Source of the DNA: Mucilaginibacter sp. 14171R-50
GTDB taxonomy: Bacteria > Bacteroidota > Bacteroidia > Sphingobacteriales > Sphingobacteriaceae
Assembly: GCF_010093045.1 (NCBI RefSeq)
Contig: NZ_CP048115.1
Coordinates: forward strand, 3,658,001 to 3,722,000
Direction of reading: 5' to 3'
DNA: 64,000 nt
Made by a program: the position numbers and the translations under genes. Below, in pieces: positions 55,280-64,000 of this stretch (its first letter is position 1; every line of letters starts with the position of its first letter). A model generated the notes under the pieces. The model searched no databases. It saw only the letters and a program-made list of their open reading frames with translations, and was not told where the DNA came from.

Positions 55280-55753
55280 ATGAAAAAATTATTTATATCA
55301 ACCGCTATCGCAGCATTGTTCACAGTGAATGTTTTTGCTGCAAACACAGTTACCAAAACCGAAGACGGTTCTGAGAACGTATCAAACGTTGTTACTTCAA
55401 AATTCAATAATGACTTTGCACGTGCCGAAGGCGTTACCTGGAAAGTTAGCCCCAAATTTCAGAAAGCTACCTTCACCATCGACGGTGTAAAAAAATCGGC
55501 CTTTTATAACCTTAGGGGCGAGTTGATAGGCGTGACCGAGAATGTACAATTCAGGGCGCTTCCTGAAAAAGCAAGAAAAGAAATTGCTCAAAAATACGAA
55601 GGTTACTTTGCTAATGAAGTAATTAAACTTGATAACGGTGACGACAGCTTTGATTCGATCACCTATTTTGTTGATCTTAAAAGCAGTAAAGAAGAAGTTT
55701 TGGTAAGGGTTACACCATCTGCCGGTGTTTACTTCTTTCAGCAGGTAAAATAA
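55280..55753 (+). CDS. Secreted PepSY-like (BLIP-fold) protein
   Basis: This 157-aa protein has a signal peptide (MKKLFISTAIAALFTVNVFA, cleaved near residue 20) and no lipobox. The body (ARAEGVTWKVSPKFQKATF, YNLRGELIGVTENV, LPEKARKEIAQKY) fits the PepSY-like, beta-lactamase-inhibitor-like domain common in secreted Bacteroidota proteins of unknown role. A strong terminator follows. It is probably periplasmic. Confidence 0.78.
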   Translation: MKKLFISTAIAALFTVNVFAANTVTKTEDGSENVSNVVTSKFNNDFARAEGVTWKVSPKFQKATFTIDGVKKSAFYNLRGELIGVTENVQFRALPEKARKEIAQKYEGYFANEVIKLDNGDDSFDSITYFVDLKSSKEEVLVRVTPSAGVYFFQQVK

Positions 55754-55777
55754 TATTACGCCTGTTTATATGGGTTT

Positions 55778-55810
55778 AAAAGTCATCAGCATAAGCTGAT
55801 GACTTTTTTA
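55778..55810 (+). terminator. Terminator after the PepSY-like gene
   Basis: AAAAGTCATCAGC and GCTGATGACTTTT form a perfect 13-bp stem with a 4-nt loop and a T-run. Confidence 0.9.
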
Positions 55811-55854
55811 TTTAATATCATTTTTTTATTATTATTAACTTAATAATAATTTTA

Positions 55855-55883
55855 TTTGGTTATACAATAATTTTATATATTTG
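55855..55883 (+). promoter_or_regulatory. Cold-shock gene promoter with long leader
   Basis: TTTG (55855-55858), 17 nt, TATATTTG (55876-55883): a full consensus promoter. The start site near 55890 gives about 95 nt of AT-rich 5' leader before the csp ATG, as is common for cold-shock genes with a temperature-responsive leader. Confidence 0.7.
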
Positions 55884-55986
55884 ATACAGATAGTTGTACG
55901 TTCTACATTGATTATTAAACCATTTTTATATTCAGTTGAATAACTACTGATCTTAACGCAATTTTTAATACGCTTATAATATTATT

Positions 55987-56184
55987 ATGAAAACTGGAAA
56001 AGTAAAATGGTTTAACACACAAAAAGGTTACGGATTTATCATTACAGATGATGGTAAAGACCTGTTTGTTCACTTTAAAGATGTACAGGGCGGTGTAAAT
56101 GCAATTAAAGACAACGACAACGTTGAATACGAAGAAGAAGAAGGACGCAAAGGCCTGCAGGCGGTAAACGTTAAAAAAGTTTAA
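55987..56184 (+). CDS. Cold-shock domain protein (CspA family)
   Basis: This 65-aa single cold-shock domain binds single-stranded nucleic acids and acts as an RNA chaperone. RNP1 is seen as KGYGFIITDDG and RNP2 as LFVHFKD. A long leader and a strong terminator show it is a single-gene unit. Whether it is cold-induced or constitutive cannot be told. Confidence 0.95.
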   Translation: MKTGKVKWFNTQKGYGFIITDDGKDLFVHFKDVQGGVNAIKDNDNVEYEEEEGRKGLQAVNVKKV

Positions 56185-56204
56185 TAAACGCCCCGCCGAG
56201 ATAT

Positions 56205-56237
56205 AAACCCCTGTTTACACAAACAGGGGTTTTTTTG
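56205..56237 (+). terminator. Terminator after the cold-shock gene
   Basis: AAACCCCTGTTT and AAACAGGGGTTT form a perfect 12-bp stem with loop ACAC, followed by T-rich sequence. Confidence 0.92.
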
Positions 56238-56303
56238 TGCGGATAATTTGTTTTTTACATGCATTTTATACCTTAGCCTAACTAATTATATTTCATCCTG
56301 ACC

Positions 56304-57548
56304 ATGACTGATATCGCCCCGGCAAAACTCACCCGCAGTGCCATTTTCCTGGTACTGGTAGCCTCGCTTGGCTATTTTGTTGACATTTACGACCTGCTGG
56401 TTTTCTCGATAGTTCGTAAGGCCAGTTTGCATGATATTGGCGTTAGCGAGGCGGACATTATGCCCAAAGGCCAGTTTATCATAAACGTACAAATGTTCGG
56501 GCTGCTTTTGGGCGGCTTGCTTTGGGGCATTATAGGCGATAAGCTTGGCCGTATAAAAGTATTGTTTGGCTCTATATTGATGTACTCTATAGCCAACTTC
56601 GCCAATGCTTATGTAAGCGATGTAAATACTTATGCTATTATACGCTTCGTAGCAGGCATAGGCCTTGCGGGCGAATTAGGGGCAGGCATTACCCTTGTTA
56701 CCGAAACCTTAAGCAAAGAGAAGCGCGGTTACGGCACCATGATCGTGGCGGTAATAGGTTTGTTTGGCGCGGCTGCGGCTTACGCGGTGGCCAAAAACGG
56801 CTGGCAGCATGCCTATATGGTAGGCGGCGGTCTGGGTATTGTGTTGCTGCTGCTTCGGGTGGGTACATTTGAATCGGGCATGTTTAACAGTGTAAAGCAG
56901 AGCGGGGTGTCAAAAGGCAACTTTTTTATGCTGTTTACCAATGCAGACAGGTTTAAAAAATACCTTTATTGTATTTTAATAGGAGCGCCGCTTTGGTATG
57001 TGGTTGGCGTATTGGTAACCCTTTCGCCCGAATTTGGCAAGGCCCTGGGTGCTGCCGAACCGCTTAGCGCAGGCGAGGGAGTATTATACAGCTACATCGG
57101 TATTGCCATAGGCGATATTTTTGCCGGTGTACTGTCGCAGGTTACCAAATCGCGTAAGCTAACCATGGCTGTGTTTCTGATAATATCTGTAATTAGCGCC
57201 TTTATGTACCTGGATTCAAAGGGCATCACACACGATAGATTTGTATGGATATGCTTCTTTATGGGCTGCACTGTTGGCTACTGGGCCACGTTTGTAACCA
57301 TAGCTGCCGAACAGTTTGGCACCAACATCCGTTCAACGGTAACAACGACGGTACCTAATTTTGTAAGGGGATCGTTAATACCTATTAATATGGCTTTTAA
57401 TGCCTTTGTAGTACATTATGGCATGGTTACCAGCGGTTATATCATGATGGTTATTTTAACGCTAATTGCGTTGTTCTCGCTTAGCCAGTTGAAAGAAACT
57501 TTTGGTAAGGACCTAGACTATATAGAAGAAGAAGCGGGGATCAGTTAA
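56304..57548 (+). CDS. MFS transporter (sugar/acid:H+ symporter-like)
   Basis: This 414-aa protein has twelve predicted membrane helices, with the MFS loop motif GDKLGRIKVLFGS between helices 2 and 3 and RFVAGIGLAGELGAGITLVTE in helix 4. It resembles metabolite:proton symporters of the aromatic-acid/sugar type. The substrate is unknown. A TATATTTC box (56287-56294) precedes the ATG by 9 nt. Confidence 0.87.
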   Translation: MTDIAPAKLTRSAIFLVLVASLGYFVDIYDLLVFSIVRKASLHDIGVSEADIMPKGQFIINVQMFGLLLGGLLWGIIGDKLGRIKVLFGSILMYSIANFANAYVSDVNTYAIIRFVAGIGLAGELGAGITLVTETLSKEKRGYGTMIVAVIGLFGAAAAYAVAKNGWQHAYMVGGGLGIVLLLLRVGTFESGMFNSVKQSGVSKGNFFMLFTNADRFKKYLYCILIGAPLWYVVGVLVTLSPEFGKALGAAEPLSAGEGVLYSYIGIAIGDIFAGVLSQVTKSRKLTMAVFLIISVISAFMYLDSKGITHDRFVWICFFMGCTVGYWATFVTIAAEQFGTNIRSTVTTTVPNFVRGSLIPINMAFNAFVVHYGMVTSGYIMMVILTLIALFSLSQLKETFGKDLDYIEEEAGIS

Positions 57549-57625
57549 TTAGCGCTTACTTGAGCGATTATTTAGCTTGCCAAGGTCAAACACGCCTTAC
57601 TTGATCAACTAATTTAACTATTCAC

Positions 57626-57633
57626 TACATTTG
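57626..57633 (+). promoter_or_regulatory. hemF promoter -7 box, near-leaderless
   Basis: TACATTTG ends 5 nt before the ATG at 57639; a TTG lies 22 nt upstream of the box. The mRNA would begin close to or at the start codon. Confidence 0.55.
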
Positions 57634-57638
57634 CGACG

Positions 57639-58553
57639 ATGATAAGTAAGGAACAGATAGCGGCGGATTATAAACAGATACAGGATGAGATATGTGCTGC
57701 CCTGGAAGCCACAGACGGCAAATCGGTTTTTGAGGAAGAACTTTGGGAACGTGAAGGGGGCGGGGGCGGGCGCACCAGGGTTATCCAGAACGGCAATATA
57801 TTCGAAAAGGGCGGCGTAAACTTTTCCGCTGTGCACGGCCAGTTGCCACACACCGTAAAAAAAGCTTTAAATGTAGAGCAGGACGACTTTTTCGCTACAG
57901 GTATATCCATCGTTATCCATCCAAACCACCCGCTGGTGCCTATCATCCACATGAACATCAGGTACTTTGAAATGCCATCATCGTTTAATGCCGATACCCC
58001 ACCCGTACGTTGGTTTGGCGGTGGTATAGACCTTACCCCGCATTATGTTATTGAAGATGATGCCCGTTTTTTTCACTCACAGTTAAAGCAGGTTTGCGAC
58101 CGGTTCAACGCCGATTTTTATGAGCGCTTTAAAACATGGGCCGATAACTACTTTTACATCAAACATCGCGACGAAACGCGTGGAATAGGCGGCATATTTT
58201 ATGACCGCTTAACCGAAAACGACGATATTACCTGGGAAACGGTTTTTGAGTTCTCAAAAGCGGTGGGCCGTTCTTTTGCGCCAATTTATACCGAACTGGT
58301 TAACCGCAGCCGCGATAAGCAGTTTACGCCCGAACAGCAGCAATGGCAGTACCAGCGCCGCAGCCGTTATACCGAGTTTAACCTGGTGTACGATGCCGGC
58401 ACCAAATTCGGGCTCGAAACCAACGGCCGAATCGAATCCATACTGATGAGCCTGCCGCCAACCGCCAAATGGGTTTATAACTACCAGCCGCAGCCCGGCA
58501 GCGAAGAAGAGAGGACGCTATCATTGTTAAAAAAGGGTATCAACTGGGTATAA
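57639..58553 (+). CDS. hemF: Oxygen-dependent coproporphyrinogen III oxidase
   Basis: HemF converts coproporphyrinogen III to protoporphyrinogen IX using oxygen. The 304-aa protein has GGGGGRTRVIQNGNIFEKGG near residue 40, HPNHPLVPIIHMNIRYFE near 90, WFGGGIDLTPHYV and a C-terminal LPPTAKWVYNY. The presence of the oxygen-dependent enzyme fits an aerobic lifestyle. The next gene starts 2 bp after the stop. Confidence 0.97.
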   Translation: MISKEQIAADYKQIQDEICAALEATDGKSVFEEELWEREGGGGGRTRVIQNGNIFEKGGVNFSAVHGQLPHTVKKALNVEQDDFFATGISIVIHPNHPLVPIIHMNIRYFEMPSSFNADTPPVRWFGGGIDLTPHYVIEDDARFFHSQLKQVCDRFNADFYERFKTWADNYFYIKHRDETRGIGGIFYDRLTENDDITWETVFEFSKAVGRSFAPIYTELVNRSRDKQFTPEQQQWQYQRRSRYTEFNLVYDAGTKFGLETNGRIESILMSLPPTAKWVYNYQPQPGSEEERTLSLLKKGINWV

Positions 58554-58555
58554 GC

Positions 58556-58954
58556 ATGTTTAAAAGAATAATACCGGCTATAGTACTGTTTATGGCCTTA
58601 TCATCATTTGATGTTACAGGTTCGCTTACCGGCACCTGGCAATATAGCGGCGGCATATACAACGGCAAAGCCGAGCCCGCTCCCAAAGATTACACACTGC
58701 AGCGCCAATATAACGAGGCGCACTATACCGCCCTTTTTTTAGAAAAAGGAGAGGAGCCTTTCCCTTATGAAAAGGGGGATTACGTGCTAAAGCAGGATAC
58801 CTGTTTTGAAACCCAGACGTTTAGCGCGCAGCCCTCTAAAGTGCTCAACATCGCCATCAAATACCGCTACCGCATCCATAATGACACGCTCACTTTTAGC
58901 GGCGTTTTGCCCAACGGCACATCCGTGCAGGAGGATTGGAAAAGGGTAAAATAA
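58556..58954 (+). CDS. Small secreted lipocalin-like hypothetical protein
   Basis: This 132-aa protein has a signal-peptide-like N-terminus (MFKRIIPAIVLFMALSSF) and a beta-rich body (GSLTGTWQYSGGIYNGK, YRYRIHNDTLTFSG, SVQEDWKRV) of lipocalin-like style. It directly follows hemF and may be co-transcribed. A heme-binding role would be speculation. Confidence 0.65.
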   Translation: MFKRIIPAIVLFMALSSFDVTGSLTGTWQYSGGIYNGKAEPAPKDYTLQRQYNEAHYTALFLEKGEEPFPYEKGDYVLKQDTCFETQTFSAQPSKVLNIAIKYRYRIHNDTLTFSGVLPNGTSVQEDWKRVK

Positions 58955-59058
58955 AACACGTTTTTATGCAACGTAACAATACTGTGCTTTTACGCTAAAA
59001 AACGTGGAAAACAAGTATAAATGTTAGTAAAAAAGCCGTCTTATTACGTATAATTTCT

Positions 59059-59066
59059 TAACTTCG
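59059..59066 (+). promoter_or_regulatory. Candidate gyrA promoter box
   Basis: TAACTTCG (one mismatch to TAnnTTTG) lies 66 nt before the gyrA ATG. The same variant box is seen upstream of serC. No -33 TTTG at normal spacing was found. Confidence 0.35.
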
Positions 59067-59131
59067 CAGGTCATATAAAAACACTTTTTTTATACGCATT
59101 TACTGTTTAGATTTTCCACTAAGAAAAACCA

Positions 59132-61774
59132 ATGGCTGAAGAAACCGAAAACGACAATTCGCACCAAGAAGACAGAATAATTTCGATAAATATTGATGAA
59201 GAAATGCGATCGGCTTACATTGATTATTCAATGTCGGTTATCGTATCAAGGGCGCTGCCCGACGTGCGCGACGGCTTAAAACCCGTTCACAGGCGGGTGT
59301 TATACGGGATGCTTGATCTGGGCCTTGCAAATAACAAACCTTACAAAAAATCGGCCCGTATAGTGGGTGAGGTGTTGGGTAAATACCACCCGCACGGCGA
59401 TACGTCTGTGTACGACGCTATGGTACGTATGGCGCAAGACTGGAGCCTCCGCTACCCCTTTGTTGAGGGTCAGGGTAACTACGGATCAATTGACGGCGAC
59501 CAGCCTGCGGCAATGCGTTATACCGAGGCAAAGCTGCAAAAGATTGCCGAGGAGATGCTGGCCGATATCAACAAGGATACCATCGACTTTCAGCTGAACT
59601 TTGATGATTCACTGCAGGAGCCAACCGTATTGCCGGCAAAATTCCCTAACCTTTTGGTTAACGGCGCATCGGGTATTGCAGTAGGTATGGCTACCAATAT
59701 GGCCCCCCATAACTTAACAGAGATAGTTAACGCTACCATAGCGCTGATAGATAACCGCCAGATCGAGGTAAGCGAGCTGATGACTTATGTTAAAGGCCCC
59801 GACTTCCCAACGGGTGGTATTATATACGGTTACGAAGGCCCGCGACAGGCGCTTGAAACAGGCCGCGGACGCATTGTGATACGCGCACGTGCCGAGATCG
59901 AAACTTACGGCAGCGACCGCGAGCGTATCATTGTAAGCGAAATACCTTACCAAGTGAACAAGGCGCTGATGATAGAGCGTACTGCCGAGCTGGTAAACGA
60001 GAAAAAAATAGAAGGTATATCGGCCATTCGCGACGAAAGTAACCGCGAGGGCATACGTGTTGTTTACGAAATAAAACGCGATTCGAACGCGGCTATCGTA
60101 TTAAACAACCTGTATAAATATACGGCGTTGCAAACCTCATTCAGTGTAAATAATATCGCGCTAGTACACGGCCGCCCCATGCTGCTTAACCTAAAAGACC
60201 TGATACACCATTTTGTTGAGCACAGGCATGAGGTTGTTATTCGCCGTACGAAGTTTGAACTCGCGGAAGCCGAAAAACGCGCGCATATTTTAGAAGGTTT
60301 ACTGATAGCCCTCGATCATATCGAGGAAGTTATTAAGCTTATACGTGCATCATCTACGCCCGATGAGGCGAGGGAAGGCTTAATGAGCCAGTTTGGCTTG
60401 AGCGATATACAGGCACGTGCCATATTGGATATGACCTTAAGGCGTTTAACCGGCCTTGAGCGCGATAAGATCCGGGATGAGTACGACGCCCTGATGAAAA
60501 CCATCGAACACTTAAAATCCATCCTTGCCGACGAAGGCCTGCGTATGCAGATCATCAAAGATGAACTCGCCGAGATAAGAGATAAATACGGTGATGACCG
60601 CAAAACCGAAATGGTACACTCATCTGCAGAAATGCAAACCGAAGACTTTATTGAGGACGAGGATGTTGTAATTACCATATCGCGCGAAGGTTACATTAAG
60701 CGTACTTCGCTAACCGAATACCGCAGGCAGGGCAGAGGTGGTAAGGGATCGTTGGGCAGCAATAGCCGCGATGCCGACTTTATTGAACACCTGCTGATTG
60801 CAAGTAACCACAATTATATGCTGTTCTTCACCGAGAGCGGTCAGTGCTTCTGGTTGCGTGTGTTTGAAATTCCGGAAGGTACCCGCACATCCAAGGGCAG
60901 GGCTATTCAGAATATTATCAATATCCCTAAAGAAGAGAATATTAAGGCTTATATCAAGCTTAAATCCCTTAAGGATAAAGAATACCTGGAGAACAACTTT
61001 ATTATAATGTGCACTCGTAAAGGCGTTATCAAGAAAACATCTTTAGAGGCTTACTCACGCCCGCGTGCTAATGGTATCAATGCCATCAACATCAACGAAG
61101 GCGACTCGCTGCTTGAAGCAACATTAACTACGGGTAGCAGCGAAATTGTTATGGCGCTGCAATCGGGCCGTGCCATACGCTTCAACGAATCTACTGTTAG
61201 GCCAATGGGGCGTACCGCCACTGGCGTACGCGGAATTAGCTTAGACAGCGAAAAAGACGAAGTAGTGGGTATGATAGCCATCGACGATAAAGAAACAACG
61301 GTATTGGTAGTATCTGAAAAAGGCTACGGTAAACGCACCGATATTGACGACTACAGGGTTACCAATCGCGGCGGTAAGGGGGTAAAAACGCTCAACATTA
61401 CTGAAAAAACCGGAAACCTTGTTGCCATAAAAGGTGTTACTGATAAAGAAGATCTGATGATCATCAATAAATCGGGTATTATTATACGTATAGCGATAAG
61501 CGAATTGCGTACAATGGGCCGCGCCACGCAAGGGGTGAGGCTGATTACCCTGAAAGGTAACGACGAGATAGCATCGGTTGCTAAAGTAGAGCATGATGAA
61601 GATGAGGAATTGAACGAAGCGGTATTGGCAGAAGCGGCAGAAGATAAAGTAATTGCCGATGAAATTGATGCCGATGTGCTTTCGGAAACCCCAGATGCCC
61701 CGATAAAACCGGATACTGAAATTGATACAGCTAACGCAGAGGACGAATCTGCTGATGATGACCAAACTGAATAA
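59132..61774 (+). CDS. gyrA: DNA gyrase subunit A
   Basis: GyrA cuts and reseals DNA in the gyrase complex. The 880-aa chain has the quinolone-resistance region [17 protein letters not shown] (Thr and Ser at the positions of E. coli S83 and A84, Asp at D87), the catalytic tyrosine Y130 in [10 protein letters not shown], a coiled coil near 430-470 and six beta-pinwheel blades ([10 protein letters not shown] near 530 is the GyrA box). The last 70 residues are a strongly acidic tail. gyrB is not in the window. Confidence 0.96.
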   Translation: MAEETENDNSHQEDRIISINIDEEMRSAYIDYSMSVIVSRALPDVRDGLKPVHRRVLYGMLDLGLANNKPYKKSARIVGEVLGKYHPHGDTSVYDAMVRMAQDWSLRYPFVEGQGNYGSIDGDQPAAMRYTEAKLQKIAEEMLADINKDTIDFQLNFDDSLQEPTVLPAKFPNLLVNGASGIAVGMATNMAPHNLTEIVNATIALIDNRQIEVSELMTYVKGPDFPTGGIIYGYEGPRQALETGRGRIVIRARAEIETYGSDRERIIVSEIPYQVNKALMIERTAELVNEKKIEGISAIRDESNREGIRVVYEIKRDSNAAIVLNNLYKYTALQTSFSVNNIALVHGRPMLLNLKDLIHHFVEHRHEVVIRRTKFELAEAEKRAHILEGLLIALDHIEEVIKLIRASSTPDEAREGLMSQFGLSDIQARAILDMTLRRLTGLERDKIRDEYDALMKTIEHLKSILADEGLRMQIIKDELAEIRDKYGDDRKTEMVHSSAEMQTEDFIEDEDVVITISREGYIKRTSLTEYRRQGRGGKGSLGSNSRDADFIEHLLIASNHNYMLFFTESGQCFWLRVFEIPEGTRTSKGRAIQNIINIPKEENIKAYIKLKSLKDKEYLENNFIIMCTRKGVIKKTSLEAYSRPRANGINAININEGDSLLEATLTTGSSEIVMALQSGRAIRFNESTVRPMGRTATGVRGISLDSEKDEVVGMIAIDDKETTVLVVSEKGYGKRTDIDDYRVTNRGGKGVKTLNITEKTGNLVAIKGVTDKEDLMIINKSGIIIRIAISELRTMGRATQGVRLITLKGNDEIASVAKVEHDEDEELNEAVLAEAAEDKVIADEIDADVLSETPDAPIKPDTEIDTANAEDESADDDQTE

Positions 61775-61776
61775 TA

Positions 61777-62886
61777 ATGCAGCAAAGCCGAAAAATCAGG
61801 TTAATGATTTTAGCGTTGTTTACCACATCTGTTGCCTTCGGCCAGTCCGAGGCATTAAAGACTGTGGTAAACAACCTTGCTTTTTATAAGCAAAAAGGAG
61901 ATCTTAAATTTTTATCGAGCGCCAAAAAATCCGCGGATAGTTTGGTTGTAACTAAGAAAGATTCCGCTGATCTGGAGAAGAACGTGTACCGCATTATAGT
62001 GAACTCCAGCATACTTTACACGGATTCGCTGAACACCTTAGGCCAGCCCGAAACCTTTCTTGACCAAACTGCAGCTTTGTATGATAAATTCGCGGAAAGG
62101 AGCAAAATATATAAATACCAGCCTGAGATGGATTACGCAAAGCGCTGTATTGCAAATGTTTATATTCGAAAAGGGTTCGCTTTAACCAAAAATAACGATT
62201 TTAAAAACGCTGCTGAGGCTTTTCAAAAAGCAAAAAAGTATGCCCCGGCCCATAAACAAATAAATGCCTATATAGCTTATGCCAACAATAAGCTTGGCAA
62301 CCTTCAGGATGCAGCGAAGTATTATTCGAACCTGATAAATACCGATAGCACAAAATTAGAGTACCTGGAAACAGCCTCGGCCATCTACAAGTCGCTTGGC
62401 GATACCGCAAAAGCGCTTGAAATTGTTAAAAAGGGTAGGCGCTTGCTTCCGCAAAACAAGCAGCTTTTGCACGATGAAGCGAATATCTATAATAACAAAA
62501 GGGATTATAAAGCGTTAGAACCACTGCTGGTGCCACTGATTGAAAGTAATACAACTAACCCGGAGATTACTTTTGTAGCGGCAAATTGTTATGACAATTT
62601 AAACCAATACGATAAAGCGGAGTCGTTATACCTGCGCACCATCGAGTTAAATGTATCGGCTTATGAGCCCGTATTTAATTTGGGTTTATTGTATTTCAAA
62701 AAAAGTACGTTAAAAAATAATAATGACGATAAAAATATAACAAGTGCTATATTGTGGCTTGAAAAAGCCAATGAAATGGCGCCTACAGATAAAAAATGCC
62801 TTGAGCTTTTACAACTGGCATATACAAAAACCGGAAACCAGAACCAGTTAGAAAGGGTTAACAGCCGGTTAGAACAGTTAAACTAA
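61777..62886 (+). CDS. Exported TPR protein
   Basis: This 369-aa protein has a signal peptide (ending near FGQ) and five or more tetratricopeptide repeats, for instance FKNAAEAFQKAKKYAP and QYDKAESLYLRTIELN. It starts 2 bp after gyrA. It is probably a periplasmic scaffold protein. A second TPR gene follows 72 bp later. Confidence 0.82.
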   Translation: MQQSRKIRLMILALFTTSVAFGQSEALKTVVNNLAFYKQKGDLKFLSSAKKSADSLVVTKKDSADLEKNVYRIIVNSSILYTDSLNTLGQPETFLDQTAALYDKFAERSKIYKYQPEMDYAKRCIANVYIRKGFALTKNNDFKNAAEAFQKAKKYAPAHKQINAYIAYANNKLGNLQDAAKYYSNLINTDSTKLEYLETASAIYKSLGDTAKALEIVKKGRRLLPQNKQLLHDEANIYNNKRDYKALEPLLVPLIESNTTNPEITFVAANCYDNLNQYDKAESLYLRTIELNVSAYEPVFNLGLLYFKKSTLKNNNDDKNITSAILWLEKANEMAPTDKKCLELLQLAYTKTGNQNQLERVNSRLEQLN

Positions 62887-62958
62887 AACACACTAAACAC
62901 TATAAAAATGTTACCGCAACTATGCCGTAACATCAATTACCAATTTAAAACACACCAA
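62887..62958. other. Spacer between the two TPR genes
   Basis: A 6-bp hairpin TGTTAC/GTAACA (about 62907-62930) and two copies of AAACACACYAAA flank it. Nothing else was recognised. Confidence 0.35.
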
Positions 62959-64000
62959 ATGAAAGTTAAATTTTTGATGACGGGCATTTTAGCCTGTTTA
63001 ACGGCTACAACCTTTGCACAAAAGGGCGAGTTGAATACCGCACAATCAGAATATGAGAAGTATGTGGGCCTGAAATCGCAACCCGCTTTAGCTATGCCAA
63101 GCCTTACCAAGGCCAGGCAGGCGATAGATAAGGCAGCTGCAAACGAAAAAACGGCTAATTTACCCCAAACCTATGCGGTTAAGGCTGGTATTTATGGTTC
63201 TTTGGCCGAATTGGATACTGTTGCAACTACTTCGTTGCCATTGTTTAATACAGCCGCCGAAGCGTTGAAAAAAGCGAAAGAACTTGATACAAAAGGCGAA
63301 AATAAACAGCTTATTGAAAATGCAGGGGTGGCCTTGGCAGGTTACCAGCTTAATAAAGGCGTAAAGGAATACCAATCGCAAAAGTATGATCTTGCGTACA
63401 AATCGTTTGATTTTTACCGTACCATAATGCCAGAGGATACTAACGCCATATTGTACACCGGTTTGGCAGCGTTAAATTCTAAAAACTATCCGGCCGCTAT
63501 AAGCAATTACACTAAGTTACTTACCACCAAATACTCAAAGGTGGAAAGCATGTACAGCGAGCTTGCCAACGTATATTTAACCAATAAAGATACTGCCAAC
63601 GCGTTGAAAACCGTTACCGAAGGCATTGCGAAATACCCGAACAACGCTGATCTGAGAAGGACTGAAATTGAAATCAGCCTAACGCAGGGAAAACAAAAAG
63701 AGGTGCTTGATAAAATTTTAAGCGCTATCGCCAACGATCCTAAAAACAAAGATTTGTATTACTATGCAGGTTTGGTTTATTCGCAGGTAGGTGATGCAGC
63801 TTCCCAAAAAATAGCTAAAGCTCCCGCGGCGTCAAAAGCAGCTTTACAGGCAGAAAAAGATCAAAACTTCCAAAAAGCGGCCGAGATGTATAAAAAAGCC
63901 CTTGAGATTGACCCCAATTATTTTGAGGCAAACCTGAACATGGGCTACGTGATCATTTCGCCGGCAATTGAAGCATATAATGCCGCTAACAAACTGCCCA
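62959..64000 (+). CDS. Exported TPR protein, 3'-truncated
   Basis: This frame starts ATG at 62959 (MKVKFLMTGILACLTATTFA, a signal peptide ending near AQK) and stays open to the window end, 347 codons. At least six TPR-like units are visible, such as YPAAISNYTKLLTTKYS and FQKAAEMYKKALEIDPNYFE. It belongs to the same type as the preceding gene and is likely in the same transcription unit. The C-terminus lies outside the window. Confidence 0.85.
   Translation, partial: MKVKFLMTGILACLTATTFAQKGELNTAQSEYEKYVGLKSQPALAMPSLTKARQAIDKAAANEKTANLPQTYAVKAGIYGSLAELDTVATTSLPLFNTAAEALKKAKELDTKGENKQLIENAGVALAGYQLNKGVKEYQSQKYDLAYKSFDFYRTIMPEDTNAILYTGLAALNSKNYPAAISNYTKLLTTKYSKVESMYSELANVYLTNKDTANALKTVTEGIAKYPNNADLRRTEIEISLTQGKQKEVLDKILSAIANDPKNKDLYYYAGLVYSQVGDAASQKIAKAPAASKAALQAEKDQNFQKAAEMYKKALEIDPNYFEANLNMGYVIISPAIEAYNAANKLP

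Noticed and set aside
59270..59440. Quinolone-resistance mutation in gyrA
   Set aside because: Thr at the position of E. coli S83 is a natural residue in many phyla, and D87 is conserved, so resistance cannot be claimed.

Overview
The window looks like a chromosomal segment of a Bacteroidota bacterium, most likely Sphingobacteriaceae (Mucilaginibacter/Pedobacter-like). This is inferred from the gene families, from promoter-like TAnnTTTG boxes in place of sigma70-type -10 boxes, from the general lack of Shine-Dalgarno sequences, and from typical Bacteroidota families (PorE-like OmpA/TPR protein, DUF4296 lipoprotein, MqnE/MqnA menaquinone route, metY-metX-hom operon). No phage, transposase, CRISPR array, tRNA or rRNA was recognised. 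Most genes are core housekeeping genes. The unusual content lies between the genes.

Layout. 1-10.2 kb: a truncated UMF1-type transporter, a LutA-like Fe-S protein, a beta-CASP nuclease, serC-serA, a DinB-fold protein and the translation operon thrS-infC-rpmI-rplT. 10.2-24.3 kb: a PorE-like envelope protein, queE, a lipoprotein, YpdA-like reductase, SRP RNA, a DUF92 membrane protein, a reverse-strand cluster (YggS protein, acetyltransferase, RsiV-like lipoprotein, aspartate kinase), then mutS2, a DUF559 endonuclease-like gene set among large GC-rich palindromes, and an SGNH esterase. 24.3-32.9 kb: a disordered acidic protein, scoA/scoB, an ECF42-like sigma factor with two DGPF proteins, rpe, an MsbA-like exporter and a DUF62 protein. 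33-44 kb: phoH, purC, STAS protein, rnz, an outer-membrane group (MCE protein, amidase, LptD), cinA and an E2 acyltransferase. 44-51 kb: a GT87-like membrane protein and the methionine block hom-metX-metY behind a SAM-I riboswitch and a small Cys-rich ORF, plus a trans-sulfuration enzyme. 51-64 kb: mqnE and mqnA with a phosphatase between them, an SDR, a secreted PepSY-like protein, a cold-shock protein, an MFS transporter, hemF, gyrA and two TPR proteins.

How genes work together. Aspartate kinase, homoserine dehydrogenase, MetX and MetY form the route from aspartate to homocysteine; the last three lie in one operon under the riboswitch. serC and serA supply serine. MqnA and MqnE act in futalosine menaquinone synthesis. 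LptD, the MCE protein, the amidase and the MsbA-like exporter are envelope functions.

Most striking observations. (1) Between the SAM-I riboswitch and metY is a 37-codon ORF whose last nine codons hold seven cysteines, a candidate cysteine-sensing leader peptide stacked on a SAM riboswitch. (2) A DUF559 gene is bracketed by three copies of a ~125-bp compound palindrome, resembling a mobile repeat system. (3) At least seven intergenic spacers carry hairpin-forming arms built from short repeated words, with a different word at each locus.
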